From the NCBI RefSeq assembly GCF_004363695.1, contig NZ_SNZC01000001.1, forward strand, positions 742,431 to 806,430: 64,000 nt of DNA. The letters are read 5' to 3'. The position numbers and the translations under genes are program-made. Shown here one piece after another: positions 50,421-60,335 of this stretch (the stretch's first letter is position 1; every line of letters starts with the position of its first letter). The notes under the pieces are model-generated. The model was not told where the DNA came from, did no database searches, and was given only the letters and a program-made list of their open reading frames with translations. Source of the stretch: Flavobacterium cheniae. GTDB lineage: Bacteria > Bacteroidota > Bacteroidia > Flavobacteriales > Flavobacteriaceae.

Positions 50421-51146
50421 ATGCCCATTTCACCCAACTTTACTTCCATCTTAGAACAAGAATACGAAATCAACTTTTTACAATGCTATCCAAATGGTTT
50501 GTTGAAATATACCGATTTATGCAATATTTTTCAAATCACAGCCGGAATTCATGCCGATTTAGGTGGAATTAGTTTTAGTGATATGCAAGAACATCACCAG
50601 GCTTGGGTAATGAGTAAAATGCGTTTGGAAATTATCAGTTTACCGAAATGGAAAGAGAAAGTTACCGTAAAAACTTGGATAAAATCATTGGAAAATTCGC
50701 GTTCAACTCGTTGTTTGGAATTGTATCGAGGTGATGAAAAATTAGCAGGTTGCGAAACGTATTGGGCAGTTTTAAATACTCAAATCAGAAGACCTGAAAA
50801 TTTAGCTTTACCACACGAACATTTCATTAAATATCCAGAACACAGCGCAACTGAAAAATCGGTTCAACGAATTAATTTAGATGTTCCGTTTGAAAAAATA
50901 ACAGATTACAAAGTTCAGTTATCAGATTTAGATATTGTAAATCATGCAAACAACGTAAAATACTTAGAATGGTGTCTGAACACAATGGATAAAAAGTTCA
51001 TTTTAAAACAACACATAAAAGGTTTTGAAATGAATTTCCTAAAGGAATTGAATTTAAATGACGAAGTTATCATTTCGAAAAACGAAAATACCTATACGAT
51101 TTCTAAAGAAGATAAAATTTGCTTCGCATTAGAAATAAACGAATAA
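50421..51146 (+). CDS. Acyl-ACP thioesterase family protein
   Basis: A 241-residue double hot-dog protein related to plant FatA/FatB acyl-ACP thioesterases, which release fatty acids from acyl carrier protein. The first hot-dog (about 10-125) contains ITAGIHADLGGISFSDMQEH and WVMSKMRLEIISLPKW; the second (about 145-240) has LSDLDIVNHANNVKYLEWCL, where the Asp, Asn and His of the catalytic site lie. It is co-transcribed with miaA. The chain-length preference cannot be told. A bidirectional terminator follows. Confidence 0.87.
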   Translation: MPISPNFTSILEQEYEINFLQCYPNGLLKYTDLCNIFQITAGIHADLGGISFSDMQEHHQAWVMSKMRLEIISLPKWKEKVTVKTWIKSLENSRSTRCLELYRGDEKLAGCETYWAVLNTQIRRPENLALPHEHFIKYPEHSATEKSVQRINLDVPFEKITDYKVQLSDLDIVNHANNVKYLEWCLNTMDKKFILKQHIKGFEMNFLKELNLNDEVIISKNENTYTISKEDKICFALEINE

Positions 51147-51174
51147 AAAAAGTCCTGATTGCTCAGGACTTTTT
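51147..51174. terminator. Bidirectional terminator between thioesterase and rprY-like genes
   Basis: AAAAAGTCCTGA at 51147-51158 pairs with TCAGGACTTTTT at 51163-51174 around TTGC. It lies between two convergent stop codons, each followed by a T-run on its own strand. Confidence 0.88.
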
Positions 51175-51176
51175 TG

Positions 51177-51875
51177 TTATTTTTTGATTACTAATCTAAA
51201 ACCTTCTCCGTGAATGTTTAAGATTTCTACGTTTTCATCTTGTTTCAAGAATTTTCTCAATTTAGCGATGTAAACATCCATACTTCTTGAAGTGAAATAG
51301 TTATCGTCTCTCCAAATTTTGGTTAACGCTAATTCTCTTGGCATTAAATCATTTTCGTGAAGTGCTAACATTTTTAATAATTCGCACTCTTTTGGAGATA
51401 ATTTAATTGGTTCTTGTCCTGGAAAAGTTAAGAAACGTAATTTTGAGTTTAAGTGGAATTTACCAATTTCGAACTCAAATTTAGTTGTATCTGGTTTTAC
51501 TTCTGATGCTTTTCTTTGGATAATCGCTTTAATTTTCATTAAAAGTACTTCCGAATCAAACGGTTTGTTTAAATAATCGTCTGCTCCTACTTTATATCCT
51601 TTTAAAACGTCTTCTTTTAACGTTTTAGCAGTTAAAAAGATGATTGGCACTTCTTGGTTTTTCTCACGGATTTCTCTCGCTAAAGTATAACCATCTTTAT
51701 AAGGCATCATAACATCTAAGATGCATAAATCAAAAGTATCTTTTTTAAATTTTTCAAATCCTTCCATTCCGTTTTTTGCCAACGTAACATCAAAATCATT
51801 TATCATTAAATAATCTTTAAGTACGGCGCCAAAATTGGGATCGTCTTCAACTAATAATATTTTCTTTGCTTCCAT
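51177..51875 (-). CDS. rprY: OmpR family response regulator, RprY-like
   Basis: A 232-residue response regulator. The receiver has Asp11/Asp12, the phosphorylation site Asp54 in CILDVMMPYKDG, and Lys in IFLTAKT; the winged-helix DNA-binding domain occupies about 130-230 (IKLSPKECELLKMLALHEND to GEGFRLVIKK). It is paired with the sensor kinase gene upstream, 18 bases apart, and matches the RprX/RprY pair of Bacteroidetes in order and length. The regulon is not evident from the window. Assignment to the family is firm; the RprY name is by similarity. Confidence 0.88.
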   Translation of the reverse strand: MEAKKILLVEDDPNFGAVLKDYLMINDFDVTLAKNGMEGFEKFKKDTFDLCILDVMMPYKDGYTLAREIREKNQEVPIIFLTAKTLKEDVLKGYKVGADDYLNKPFDSEVLLMKIKAIIQRKASEVKPDTTKFEFEIGKFHLNSKLRFLTFPGQEPIKLSPKECELLKMLALHENDLMPRELALTKIWRDDNYFTSRSMDVYIAKLRKFLKQDENVEILNIHGEGFRLVIKK

Positions 51876-51893
51876 AGTAATTGTGTGTATATT

Positions 51894-53477
51894 TTAATTT
51901 ATTAATGGCAATTTTATAATAAAGGTACTACCCTTTCCTTTTTCACTTTCAACAAAAATTTGTCCGTTGTGATCTTCTACAATTTGTTTTACGTAAGACA
52001 AACCTAAACCATGCCCTTTTACGTTATGCAAATCACCAGTATGTTCTCTGTAAAATTTTTCAAAAACTCTTTTTTGAGCCACTTTACTCATTCCTGCTCC
52101 TTGATCTTGAATTTTTATTACAATAAAATCTTTAATATTTTCTGTAAACACATCAATGATTGGAGCTGCTGGCGAATATTTAATCGCATTATCCAATATA
52201 TTTACCAAAACATTGGTAAAATGAACTTCATTTAAAAGAATGGTATTTCGTTGTGCATTAAAATGCTGGTGAACTTGGCCTTCTCTATCTTCTACAATTA
52301 AACTAACATGTTCAATTGCGTCTTCTATAATTTCAGTAACATCTCTTGGTTCTTTTGAAATGTCTAACTCATTTTTCTCTAATTTAGAAATTCGCAACAC
52401 ATTTTCCACCTGAGCGTGCATACGTTTGTTTTCTTCTTTTATCATTTGAAGGTAACGTTGTACCTTTTCCTTGTCGTCTATAATTTTAGGGTTCTTAATA
52501 GCGTCTAAAGCTAAATTTATTGTAGCAATAGGCGTTTTGAACTCGTGTGTCATGTTATTAATGAAATCGGTTTTGATTTCAGAAATTTGCTTTTGTTTGA
52601 TTAACTGATTTAAAGCACTTGAATACGTTAAAACGATAACCAAAGTAAACAACAAAGACAAACTTGATATTCCAATCAACGATGAAAAAACGAATTTATT
52701 TTTATGAGGAAAACTCACTAACAATTGATACTTTGAAAGTCCTTCATTGTCTTGAAAAACTGGAATTCCATATGTGGTATTGATGTCGTATTTAAAATCT
52801 TCTGAACGTACTTTTGTTGCTAAACCGTTACTATAAATTCCAAACTCAAATGGCGTTTCTACTCCATATTTATTGAGTTCAGCTTTTAAATATTTTCCTA
52901 ATTGTTCAGTTGAAACTCTTTCTTGCAAGGGTTTTAAAGACACGACATCTTTAAAAGCTACTTCAAAATTTGCTTTATCTAAACTAGAAACACTACCTGA
53001 TTTTTTTACAGTAACATCTGGAAAAGAACGCATTTGTAAACTTCCATCATTTAATGTGTTCCCGTTATAAATTTCTGTTTTTCTCTTAGAAACTACGTTT
53101 CCAAAATTAACTGAATTAGCATTTTTATCAAAGAACGAACCGTTTATACCGTAGTTTTCTGCCACTAAAGTATTGGTATAAATTATAGTTTCATTTGTTT
53201 TTTTATCGCGTTCGTAGAAATAAATTTCTTTTAATTCGTCTTCTTGTGGAACTTTACCTGTACTATCAATAATTTTATTGTAGTGATTATAGAAAGCAAC
53301 TAACTCTTTTTCTTTTATCGTGTTGGAAACATTCCCTAAAACTTGCTGAACATGATACTTGAATTCCTCTTCATTTTTATCCAATGAAGTAGAAATCCAA
53401 TATAATTGAACTAAAATGATTCCTATTAATGACAAACTCATTAAAAAGACCAATAATCTAAACCTTGATTTATTCAT
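51894..53477 (-). CDS. rprX: Sensor histidine kinase, RprX-like
   Basis: The 527-residue kinase has two membrane helices (about 8-28 and 263-287) around a periplasmic sensor domain of about 235 residues. The HisKA motif FINNMTHEFKTPIATINLAL places the phosphorylated His at 311; the ATPase domain follows with NVLVNILDNAIKYSP (N box), IKIQDQGAGM (G1), RVFEKFYRE (F box) and KGHGLGLSYVKQI (G2). It passes phosphate to the RprY-like regulator encoded 18 bases downstream. A TAnnTTTG box lies only five bases before the ATG, so its mRNA may be leaderless. Confidence 0.9.
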   Translation of the reverse strand: MNKSRFRLLVFLMSLSLIGIILVQLYWISTSLDKNEEEFKYHVQQVLGNVSNTIKEKELVAFYNHYNKIIDSTGKVPQEDELKEIYFYERDKKTNETIIYTNTLVAENYGINGSFFDKNANSVNFGNVVSKRKTEIYNGNTLNDGSLQMRSFPDVTVKKSGSVSSLDKANFEVAFKDVVSLKPLQERVSTEQLGKYLKAELNKYGVETPFEFGIYSNGLATKVRSEDFKYDINTTYGIPVFQDNEGLSKYQLLVSFPHKNKFVFSSLIGISSLSLLFTLVIVLTYSSALNQLIKQKQISEIKTDFINNMTHEFKTPIATINLALDAIKNPKIIDDKEKVQRYLQMIKEENKRMHAQVENVLRISKLEKNELDISKEPRDVTEIIEDAIEHVSLIVEDREGQVHQHFNAQRNTILLNEVHFTNVLVNILDNAIKYSPAAPIIDVFTENIKDFIVIKIQDQGAGMSKVAQKRVFEKFYREHTGDLHNVKGHGLGLSYVKQIVEDHNGQIFVESEKGKGSTFIIKLPLIN

Positions 53478-53482
53478 CGAAA

Positions 53483-53490
53483 CAAATTTA
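53483..53490 (-). promoter_or_regulatory. -7 box of the rprX-rprY operon, near-leaderless
   Basis: CAAATTTA on the plus strand reads TAAATTTG on the minus strand and ends five bases upstream of the rprX ATG at 53477. Confidence 0.55.
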
Positions 53491-53548
53491 ACATTTTAAC
53501 ATTTATTGTTAAAATACATTAACCAAAGATTAACATATGAACAAATTT

Positions 53549-54136
53549 TTATGTTTTTGCTAATATTTTAAGAATTTCGTCAATTTTTAAGAAAGTATTA
53601 CTTAAATCAATATTTTCTATGATAAAATCACTCAATTCTTTCTTTTTTGCCTCAGGAAGTTGATTATTAATTCTAACTAAAATGTCCTTTTTTGTTAAAT
53701 TATCGCGTTTCATAGCTCTTTGAATCCTAAGTTCTTCGGGTGCAGTAATTAAAATAACTTTATCACATTGTTTATTTCCACCTGTTTCAAATAAAATAGC
53801 AACTTCTTTAATTACAAAAGGAAATTTTTCATGCTTTTTGACCCAATTTTTGAAATGATTATGTACTTCGGGATGTACAATGGCATTTAATTCTTTTAAT
53901 TTACTTGGATTATTAAAAACGAATTCGCCTATTTTTTTTCGATTTAACGTTTTATCAGCATTAAGAACAGATTCATCAAACAAATTTTGAATTCTTTGTT
54001 TCACATCTGCATTTTCCATTATTTTTTTGGCTTCATCATCGGCAATGTAAACTGGAATTCCTTTTGAAGCAATGTAATTTGCTACAGTAGATTTTCCACT
54101 TCCTATACCACCTGTTAAACCAATAATTTTTGTCAT
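53549..54136 (-). CDS. coaE: Dephospho-CoA kinase
   Basis: CoaE catalyses the last step of coenzyme A synthesis, phosphorylating dephospho-CoA. The 195-residue protein begins with the P-loop GLTGGIGSGKSTVANY, followed by VYIADDEAKKIM, AIVHPEVHNHF and a lid with RIQRAMKRDNLTKKD; all are typical. It is encoded three bases after the GT2 gene. The coaBC gene near the right edge supplies earlier steps of the same pathway but in a separate unit. Assignment is firm. Confidence 0.96.
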   Translation of the reverse strand: MTKIIGLTGGIGSGKSTVANYIASKGIPVYIADDEAKKIMENADVKQRIQNLFDESVLNADKTLNRKKIGEFVFNNPSKLKELNAIVHPEVHNHFKNWVKKHEKFPFVIKEVAILFETGGNKQCDKVILITAPEELRIQRAMKRDNLTKKDILVRINNQLPEAKKKELSDFIIENIDLSNTFLKIDEILKILAKT

Positions 54137-54139
54137 AAC

Positions 54140-55138
54140 TTATTTCTTAAAAAACAACTCTGGAAATGCTTTTTGAGGCTCTTGTTTTAACACCTCAACT
54201 TTATAGTAGGAAAGTAAAAATCCCTTTCCATAACCATAAAACTGAATTACCGCAGCCCATACTGAATATAACGCAATTTTGATACTTTTATTGGTTAGTA
54301 GTGAATTTATGAAAAGCATAAAAAAGTACAATCCATACAAACCGATAAAAAAGTAGATATTAAAAAAAGCTACTAAAACAGAAAATAGAAATCCTAATAA
54401 AAACAAGCTTGGAAACCAAAATGTGATTTTTTTATGTTCTGGATACCATGAATTTAGAATAGGTCGTGCTTTTCCAAATTTATTGACTTGAATTTGGAAT
54501 TTTTCCCAACTGATTCTTCTTTTATGATACACAAATGCGTTTTTGATTAACTTGGTTTTAAAACCTAAATTCCACAATCGGATAGACAAATCGGGATCTT
54601 CACCTGGGTGGATATTTCCAAATCCGTTTGAAGCTTCAAATGCCTTTTTAGATAATCCCATATTAAAACTTCTAGGTTGAAATTTATCTACTTTTTCGCT
54701 TCCGCCTCTAATTCCTCCGGTAGTTAAGAAAGAGGTCATGGTAAAATTAATTGCTTTTTGTATGTCTGAAAACGAGTCCAAAGCAGCATCAGGACCACCA
54801 AAACAATCTACATATTCTGACTCTAAACTTTGCTGAACTTGCGTTAAATAATCTTGAGGAATAATACAGTCTGAATCTAAAATGATAAAATAATCACCTT
54901 TGGCAACTTTCATTCCGTAATTGCGGGAATCACCAGGACCTGAATTTGGTTTGAAGTAATAGGAAATAGTTAATTTATCAGTATACTTTTCAATTATATT
55001 CTGACAAGGAATGGTTGAACCATCTTCTACAATTACTACTTCAAAAGGAATAGTAGATGTAAACTTAGTTAAGCTTTCAAGCAATTCATCAATCTCATCT
55101 GGTCGGTTATACACCGGAACTATAAACGAAAAATACAT
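54140..55138 (-). CDS. Glycosyltransferase family 2, membrane-anchored
   Basis: A 332-residue inverting glycosyltransferase with a GT-A fold. FIVPVYNRPDEIDELLESL starts the nucleotide-sugar domain, VVIVEDGS supplies the first aspartate region, and YFIILDSDCIIP holds the DxD-like motif; a later GEDPDLSIRL region contains the usual catalytic ED. Two hydrophobic segments near 243-285 anchor it to the inner membrane. It likely builds a surface polysaccharide or glycolipid; the acceptor is unknown. It shares a transcript with coaE three bases downstream and has its own -7 box. Confidence 0.88.
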   Translation of the reverse strand: MYFSFIVPVYNRPDEIDELLESLTKFTSTIPFEVVIVEDGSTIPCQNIIEKYTDKLTISYYFKPNSGPGDSRNYGMKVAKGDYFIILDSDCIIPQDYLTQVQQSLESEYVDCFGGPDAALDSFSDIQKAINFTMTSFLTTGGIRGGSEKVDKFQPRSFNMGLSKKAFEASNGFGNIHPGEDPDLSIRLWNLGFKTKLIKNAFVYHKRRISWEKFQIQVNKFGKARPILNSWYPEHKKITFWFPSLFLLGFLFSVLVAFFNIYFFIGLYGLYFFMLFINSLLTNKSIKIALYSVWAAVIQFYGYGKGFLLSYYKVEVLKQEPQKAFPELFFKK

Positions 55139-55151
55139 CTAATTTTTTTTA

Positions 55152-55159
55152 CAAAACTA
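55152..55159 (-). promoter_or_regulatory. -7 box of the GT2-coaE operon
   Basis: CAAAACTA on the plus strand reads TAGTTTTG on the minus strand, 13 bases before the start at 55138. Confidence 0.5.
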
Positions 55160-55256
55160 CATAAATTTTAAAGATTTTATATAGTAGTTTTCTAATCTAT
55201 GTAGGTTCTTTATTCCTTGGGCAAAATAACACTTAGGAAAAAAGATAGTAAAAAGA

Positions 55257-55281
55257 AAAGTCCCGAATAAATCGGGACTTT
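55257..55281 (-). terminator. Terminator after the large T9SS surface protein
   Basis: AAAGTCCCGA at 55257-55266 pairs with TCGGGACTTT at 55272-55281 around a 5-base loop, just beyond the stop at 55304. The stem sequence is the same as in the terminator at 27700-27724. Confidence 0.82.
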
Positions 55282-55303
55282 AATCATTAACTCAATTTAA
55301 TAT

Positions 55304-58300
55304 TTATTGCTTAACTACTTTTAAAGTTTTAACTGAGTCACCTACTGTTACATTTACAATGTAAGTACCAGCACTTAATTCAGACATATCAACCTGAGTT
55401 GAAGTTGCATTAATATTTCTTGAAATTACTTCCTGACCTATCATATTGATAACTCTTACAGAAGAGATTTCAGATGTATAAGAAATATTTAAAATATCTC
55501 TAACTGGGTTTGGATAAGCAGTGAAAGTATTGTTATTAAAATCTTCATTACTTAATACACAAGCTACAGTCATTTCAAATGTACCAGTAGCTGTTCCAAA
55601 TCCTTCAACCATTATATAATATGTTGAAGTTCCATCAGCTGTAAAAGTTGCTGATGATTGTAAACCACATGAATCATCATTTGATATAATTTCTGTTCCA
55701 CCACAAGCATCAAATACTCTAATCAAAGTATCAAAAGAAGTATTTGTACATAAACTTACTGTAATATCTCCAGCTGCACCATTATAAGAATACCATACGT
55801 CAGCAGAAGCGTTACTTCCAGAATCAGTAGCTCCGTTAGCTGTTGATCCAGTAACTACATCTCCACAATCAACAGCAATTGCATCTACACAAGCGTCATT
55901 TGTAGGAGGACAAATGTTGGTAAAAATCCCTAAAGGTAAATTACAAGTACTATCTACTCCGTGTAATGCTGTTAAAGTTACAGATGCACCATCAGCAAAA
56001 GGTCCAACAGTAATTACTCCTGTAGCTGTAATAGGCCAATTGTTTGTTCCGTCACTAATTACTGGCGTTCCATCACCTAAAGCAGTTACATCTACATTAA
56101 CAGAGAATTCTGCATTTCCACAATCAGCAACAAGAGTTGAAGAAGCTACAACAACTGGTGAACAAGTTGCTGCAATTATATTTACAAAATAATCTTCTGT
56201 TTGTCCCCATGTACTATTTGTAGGTCCACATGCCTGAGTATTTGTAATAGCTGAATCATCACCTCCTCTAATTCTCATTCTAGTTTGACCTAAAGTAGCT
56301 CCACCAGGAATAGTTATATTAATGTTTGATGTGCCTGAACCTCCAGCATTAGTAACTAAAGAGAAAGACTCTGAAGGCTCAAATGTTGTATTTTGGTTAA
56401 AATCAATCCAAACTCTACTAAATTGGGTACCATCAGTTCCCATTGTTACTGCTAAACTTACAGTTGTACCCGCACTTAAATTAGGAATTGCAATAGTAGC
56501 TGGTTGAGATAAAGTGAAATCTTCATAATAAGGGTTTACATTTCCAGTTGAAGCATTAGACCATGCACCAATTGCAACATTAGTAATATTATCACCACCA
56601 CCACCATTAGTGTAAGTTGGTGAACAAAAACATGCATTTAAGCTTGTTGTAAATGAAACTTCAGAACAGCCTATTGCTGGACCAACACCGTTATATGGAG
56701 AAATTGTAAAATAATATGTTGTATTAGCATTACCACTAAAAGAGTAAGACAATACGTTTCCTAAATTAACATTATTTGCAATGTTATTTCCACCTGTAGT
56801 TGTACCAATAGTTATGTTGTAACCATCTGCTCCTGCAACGGCATCCCATGTAATAGCATTAGCAAAATTACCACAAGTTGGATTTGGTGTTACTACAACA
56901 TTTGTTGCACAAACTGGTGCTGAAGCTGGAGTTAATCTAATTTCAAAATTATCAATAAAGAAATCAACATCTGCACCACCATTAGCTGCACCTTCTACTC
57001 CTCTAAAAGCAAAACGAACATCTGAACCCAAATAAGTATTAAGATTAATTACATTTGTTGTCCCTGTAGGTGCAGGTACATTTGTATTATTGTATGTGTA
57101 TAAAACTGTCCAGTTATTTAAACCAGTTGTTGATACTAATACTTCAACAAAATCATCGGCTTCCCATGGAGTTGTTGGGGCTCCAGTACCATTCCACTGA
57201 GTAACAGCGGCATCAAATTTTAATTCGTAACCAGTAGCAGGTATATTAACAACAGGAGAAATAACCCAATCATTATCTCCTGTAAAGTCTATATTAATTT
57301 TAATAGCTCCAGTTCCACTAGTATTTCCAAAACCATCAGCAGCCCAACTTGAAGTTCCAAATGTAGCTGGTCCTGTAGTTACATTACCACCATCAGCTGC
57401 TTGCCAACAACTTGGTAAGAAAGTACCAAATTGCTCTAAATGAGGAACTGTTAAAGCGTCACAAGTAGTAAAATTAATTTCCGTACAACCTGTAGCTTGT
57501 CCAAATGTATTATATGGGAAAACCGTTACAAAATAAGTTGATCCAGCATCTGTTGGGAATGAATATGATAAAACATTACCTACATCAAAATTGTTTAAAA
57601 CGTCAGTAGCTCCAGAAGTTGTACCTACACTAATTCTGTAGCCCGTAGCATCTAAATCACTAGCCCATGTTACATTTGAATTCATTACATTAACAGCATT
57701 ATTTGCAGGTGAAGTAATTGCAACACAACTCGGTGCAACCGCAGGAGTATCCTCAACTACTACATCATCAATATAAATTCTCCATCCATCAAGACCTCCA
57801 GAAGGAACATGCCAAGCAAAATAAACATCACCAGAAACTCCAGTCAAATCTAAAGCCATAGTTGCAGGTGCAGTGTTAGAATAACTTGCTAAAGATGCTA
57901 ATTCGGTAGTGAAATTAGCAGGAGCATTTCCTGTTGTTGACAACATTACTCTAAAATCATTAGGTTCAAAAGAACTTTGAACTTTATATTTGAAAACCAA
58001 TCTTTGATTACCTGTTAAAGTAATTCTTGGAGAAATTAACCAGTCATCATTTAAACCTCCATTAAAGTCTGTATTAATATTTGCAGATTCATTGCCTGTA
58101 ATTGGTGTAGTAGCGTAGCTAGTATTCCAAGCATCCCCATCACCATTTACATTTAGAACTGACCAACAAGATTCTGAAGATGAAGTCGAATCAAAAGTCT
58201 CTAGGAAAGGAACTGTAAAAACATCGCATGTTGTGAAGTTGCTTTCAAAACATCCTGTTGCTGCTCCGTTAACATTATAAGGAAAAACAGTCACATAATA

Positions 58301-58915
58301 TGTTGATCCACCTACTAGACCAGTTAATGAATAAGAAAGCACATTACCAACATCAAAATTATTTAAAACATCTGTTGCACCAGATGATGATCCAACACTT
58401 AGTCTATAACCTGTTGCACCACCTGCTGCTGCAGGCCATGAAACAACACTTGAGCTTACATTAATAGCTCCATTCAAAGGAGATGAAACCGCAACACAAG
58501 ATGGAGGTGTCAAAGGAACGAAGGTAGCTTCTACACCTATTGTTATAGTTACTTCATCTGAGAAAACATCATCATCATGTGAAGTAATGGTAAGCGTTGT
58601 AAATCCTGTGATATCCAAATTATTAAAAGCCGCTGCACAACCTGTAATGATAGGACCTCCATCTACAGATAAATCAAAACCAAACCACTCTGAACCATCA
58701 GCACTACAATCAGCAGAAGTTAAACTTCCTGCTGGATTTATTAATCTTAAACTAGTTAATGGATTAGCTCCATAACAAGTTATGTCTGCTGCATTAATTG
58801 TTAAAACTGTTGGGTCATCATCTTGTCCTGTTGCAGTGAAGGTTTGGCTACACGTTTGTGCATTTACTTGCCAACAGGTTAAAAGAGCAAATAACCATAA
58901 GGTAATTTTTTTCAT
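55304..58915 (-). CDS. Large multidomain T9SS-secreted surface protein
   Basis: The start at 58915 gives signal peptide MKKITLWLFALLTCWQVNA; eleven codons upstream are ignored. The 1203-residue protein has repeating modules: an N-terminal domain (about 20-135), three fibronectin-III-like domains (PSCVA...GYRLSVG... FPYNVNGAATGC type), two choice-of-anchor-J-like domains (each with DDWLISPRI or NDWVISPVV and WRIYIDDVVVED or FFIDNFEI), a GEVED domain ending QTEDYFVNI, a cysteine-containing region, a PPC-like domain and a type A T9SS sorting domain from about 1130 (FTAYPNPVRDILNI). There is no enzyme motif. Likely an adhesin or surface-layer protein. It is monocistronic with its own promoter and terminator. 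Confidence 0.87.
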   Translation of the reverse strand: MKKITLWLFALLTCWQVNAQTCSQTFTATGQDDDPTVLTINAADITCYGANPLTSLRLINPAGSLTSADCSADGSEWFGFDLSVDGGPIITGCAAAFNNLDITGFTTLTITSHDDDVFSDEVTITIGVEATFVPLTPPSCVAVSSPLNGAINVSSSVVSWPAAAGGATGYRLSVGSSSGATDVLNNFDVGNVLSYSLTGLVGGSTYYVTVFPYNVNGAATGCFESNFTTCDVFTVPFLETFDSTSSSESCWSVLNVNGDGDAWNTSYATTPITGNESANINTDFNGGLNDDWLISPRITLTGNQRLVFKYKVQSSFEPNDFRVMLSTTGNAPANFTTELASLASYSNTAPATMALDLTGVSGDVYFAWHVPSGGLDGWRIYIDDVVVEDTPAVAPSCVAITSPANNAVNVMNSNVTWASDLDATGYRISVGTTSGATDVLNNFDVGNVLSYSFPTDAGSTYFVTVFPYNTFGQATGCTEINFTTCDALTVPHLEQFGTFLPSCWQAADGGNVTTGPATFGTSSWAADGFGNTSGTGAIKINIDFTGDNDWVISPVVNIPATGYELKFDAAVTQWNGTGAPTTPWEADDFVEVLVSTTGLNNWTVLYTYNNTNVPAPTGTTNVINLNTYLGSDVRFAFRGVEGAANGGADVDFFIDNFEIRLTPASAPVCATNVVVTPNPTCGNFANAITWDAVAGADGYNITIGTTTGGNNIANNVNLGNVLSYSFSGNANTTYYFTISPYNGVGPAIGCSEVSFTTSLNACFCSPTYTNGGGGDNITNVAIGAWSNASTGNVNPYYEDFTLSQPATIAIPNLSAGTTVSLAVTMGTDGTQFSRVWIDFNQNTTFEPSESFSLVTNAGGSGTSNINITIPGGATLGQTRMRIRGGDDSAITNTQACGPTNSTWGQTEDYFVNIIAATCSPVVVASSTLVADCGNAEFSVNVDVTALGDGTPVISDGTNNWPITATGVITVGPFADGASVTLTALHGVDSTCNLPLGIFTNICPPTNDACVDAIAVDCGDVVTGSTANGATDSGSNASADVWYSYNGAAGDITVSLCTNTSFDTLIRVFDACGGTEIISNDDSCGLQSSATFTADGTSTYYIMVEGFGTATGTFEMTVACVLSNEDFNNNTFTAYPNPVRDILNISYTSEISSVRVINMIGQEVISRNINATSTQVDMSELSAGTYIVNVTVGDSVKTLKVVKQ

Positions 58916-58945
58916 GAAATAATGTTTTTTTGTGTTATGTTGAAA

Positions 58946-58953
58946 CAAATTTA
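58946..58953 (-). promoter_or_regulatory. -7 box of the large T9SS protein gene
   Basis: CAAATTTA on the plus strand reads TAAATTTG on the minus strand, 30 bases upstream of the start at 58915. Confidence 0.58.
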
Positions 58954-59047
58954 ACGATTTAATAATACTCGAAAAGTTAAAAAAATTTTCAAAAAAAAGT
59001 TAAACAAAAAACATCGGTGAAAAACAAAAAGCATCGATTAAAAACAA

Positions 59048-59072
59048 AAAACCCTAACATAGTCAGGGTTTT
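59048..59072 (-). terminator. Terminator after fabV
   Basis: AAAACCCT at 59048-59055 pairs with AGGGTTTT at 59065-59072. It lies 28 bases past the fabV stop, and Ts follow on the minus strand. Confidence 0.72.
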
Positions 59073-59099
59073 ATAACATTTTTTATGTAGAATGTGTTA

Positions 59100-60290
59100 T
59101 TATTTAATACTTGGCACCATTACCATTTCGTTAGTATCTGCTTGATAATCTACACCATCAAAACCAAATCCAAATAAGTTTAAGAAATCTTGTTTATATC
59201 CAGCTAAATCACCTAATTCAACTAAAGACTCTGTAGTTGATTCTAACCACAATTTAGCTATTCTTTCTTGTACATCAGCTCTCATTTCCCAATCATCAAT
59301 ACGAATTCTTCCTTTATCATCGGTTGGAACTGCATTTCCTGTATACAATCTATCGGAGTATAAACGTTGGATTTGTTCAATACAACCTTCATGAATTCCT
59401 TCTGCTTTCATGATTTTATATAATAATGAAATATATAATGGAATTACAGGAATAGCTGAACTTGCCTGAGTTACTAATGCTTTATTAACTGAAACATAAC
59501 CTTTTCCGTTGATATCTTTTAATTTCTCAGTAATTTCAAAAGCAGTAGCTTCTAAATGATCTTTTGCTCTTCCGATAGTTCCTTTTCTATAAACCGCTTC
59601 TGTAACTTCAGGTCCTATGTAAGAATAAGCAATTGTAGTTGCTCCTTCTGCTAAAACACCTGCGTTTTTCATTGCATCTACCCACATTGCCCAATCTTCT
59701 CCACCCATAACAACAACAGTGTTATCAATGTCTTCTTGATTAGCTGGTTCAATTGAAACTTGCGTAACATTTCCAGTATGGAAGTCTACTGTTTTATTAG
59801 TAAAAGTACTTCCAATAGGTTTTAAAGTAGAACGGTGTAAAACACCTGTAACCGGATGTTGACGCACTGGAGATGCCAAACTATAAATGATTAAATCAAT
59901 CTGACCTAAATCAGCTTTAATCATATCGATTGTTTGTTGTTTTACTTCATTTGAGAATGCATCACCATTAATGCTTTTAGCATACAATCCTGCTTTTTCA
60001 GCCTCTACTTCAAATGCTGCAGAATTGTACCAACCTGGAGAAGCTGTTTTACCTTCAGATGGAGCTTTTTCAAAAAACACACCAATTGTAGCAGCATCAG
60101 AACCAAATGCACTTGTAATTCTTGAAGCTAAACCAAATCCAGTAGAAGCACCAATAACTAATACTCTTTTAGGTCCGTTTATTTTTCCTTTAGATTTTAC
60201 ATATTCAATTTGATTTTTTACATTTTGCTCACAACCTTTTGGATGGGCTGTTAAACAAATAAATCCTCGCATTCTTGGTTCTATAATCAT
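59100..60290 (-). CDS. fabV: Enoyl-ACP/enoyl-CoA reductase FabV
   Basis: FabV reduces trans-2-enoyl-ACP (or CoA) with NADH in fatty-acid elongation and is not inhibited by triclosan like FabI. The 396-residue length fits FabV, not the 260-residue FabI. The N-terminal MIIEPRMRGFICLTAHPKGC and the nucleotide motif VLVIGASTGFGLASR are typical, and the active-site Y-x8-K pair is Tyr234 and Lys243 (AVYRKGTIGRAK). It has its own -7 box and terminator. Assignment is firm. Confidence 0.96.
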   Translation of the reverse strand: MIIEPRMRGFICLTAHPKGCEQNVKNQIEYVKSKGKINGPKRVLVIGASTGFGLASRITSAFGSDAATIGVFFEKAPSEGKTASPGWYNSAAFEVEAEKAGLYAKSINGDAFSNEVKQQTIDMIKADLGQIDLIIYSLASPVRQHPVTGVLHRSTLKPIGSTFTNKTVDFHTGNVTQVSIEPANQEDIDNTVVVMGGEDWAMWVDAMKNAGVLAEGATTIAYSYIGPEVTEAVYRKGTIGRAKDHLEATAFEITEKLKDINGKGYVSVNKALVTQASSAIPVIPLYISLLYKIMKAEGIHEGCIEQIQRLYSDRLYTGNAVPTDDKGRIRIDDWEMRADVQERIAKLWLESTTESLVELGDLAGYKQDFLNLFGFGFDGVDYQADTNEMVMVPSIK

Positions 60291-60335
60291 CTTATTCTTT
60301 TTTTATATTGGTTTGTTGTTGTTTTATTTCTATAA

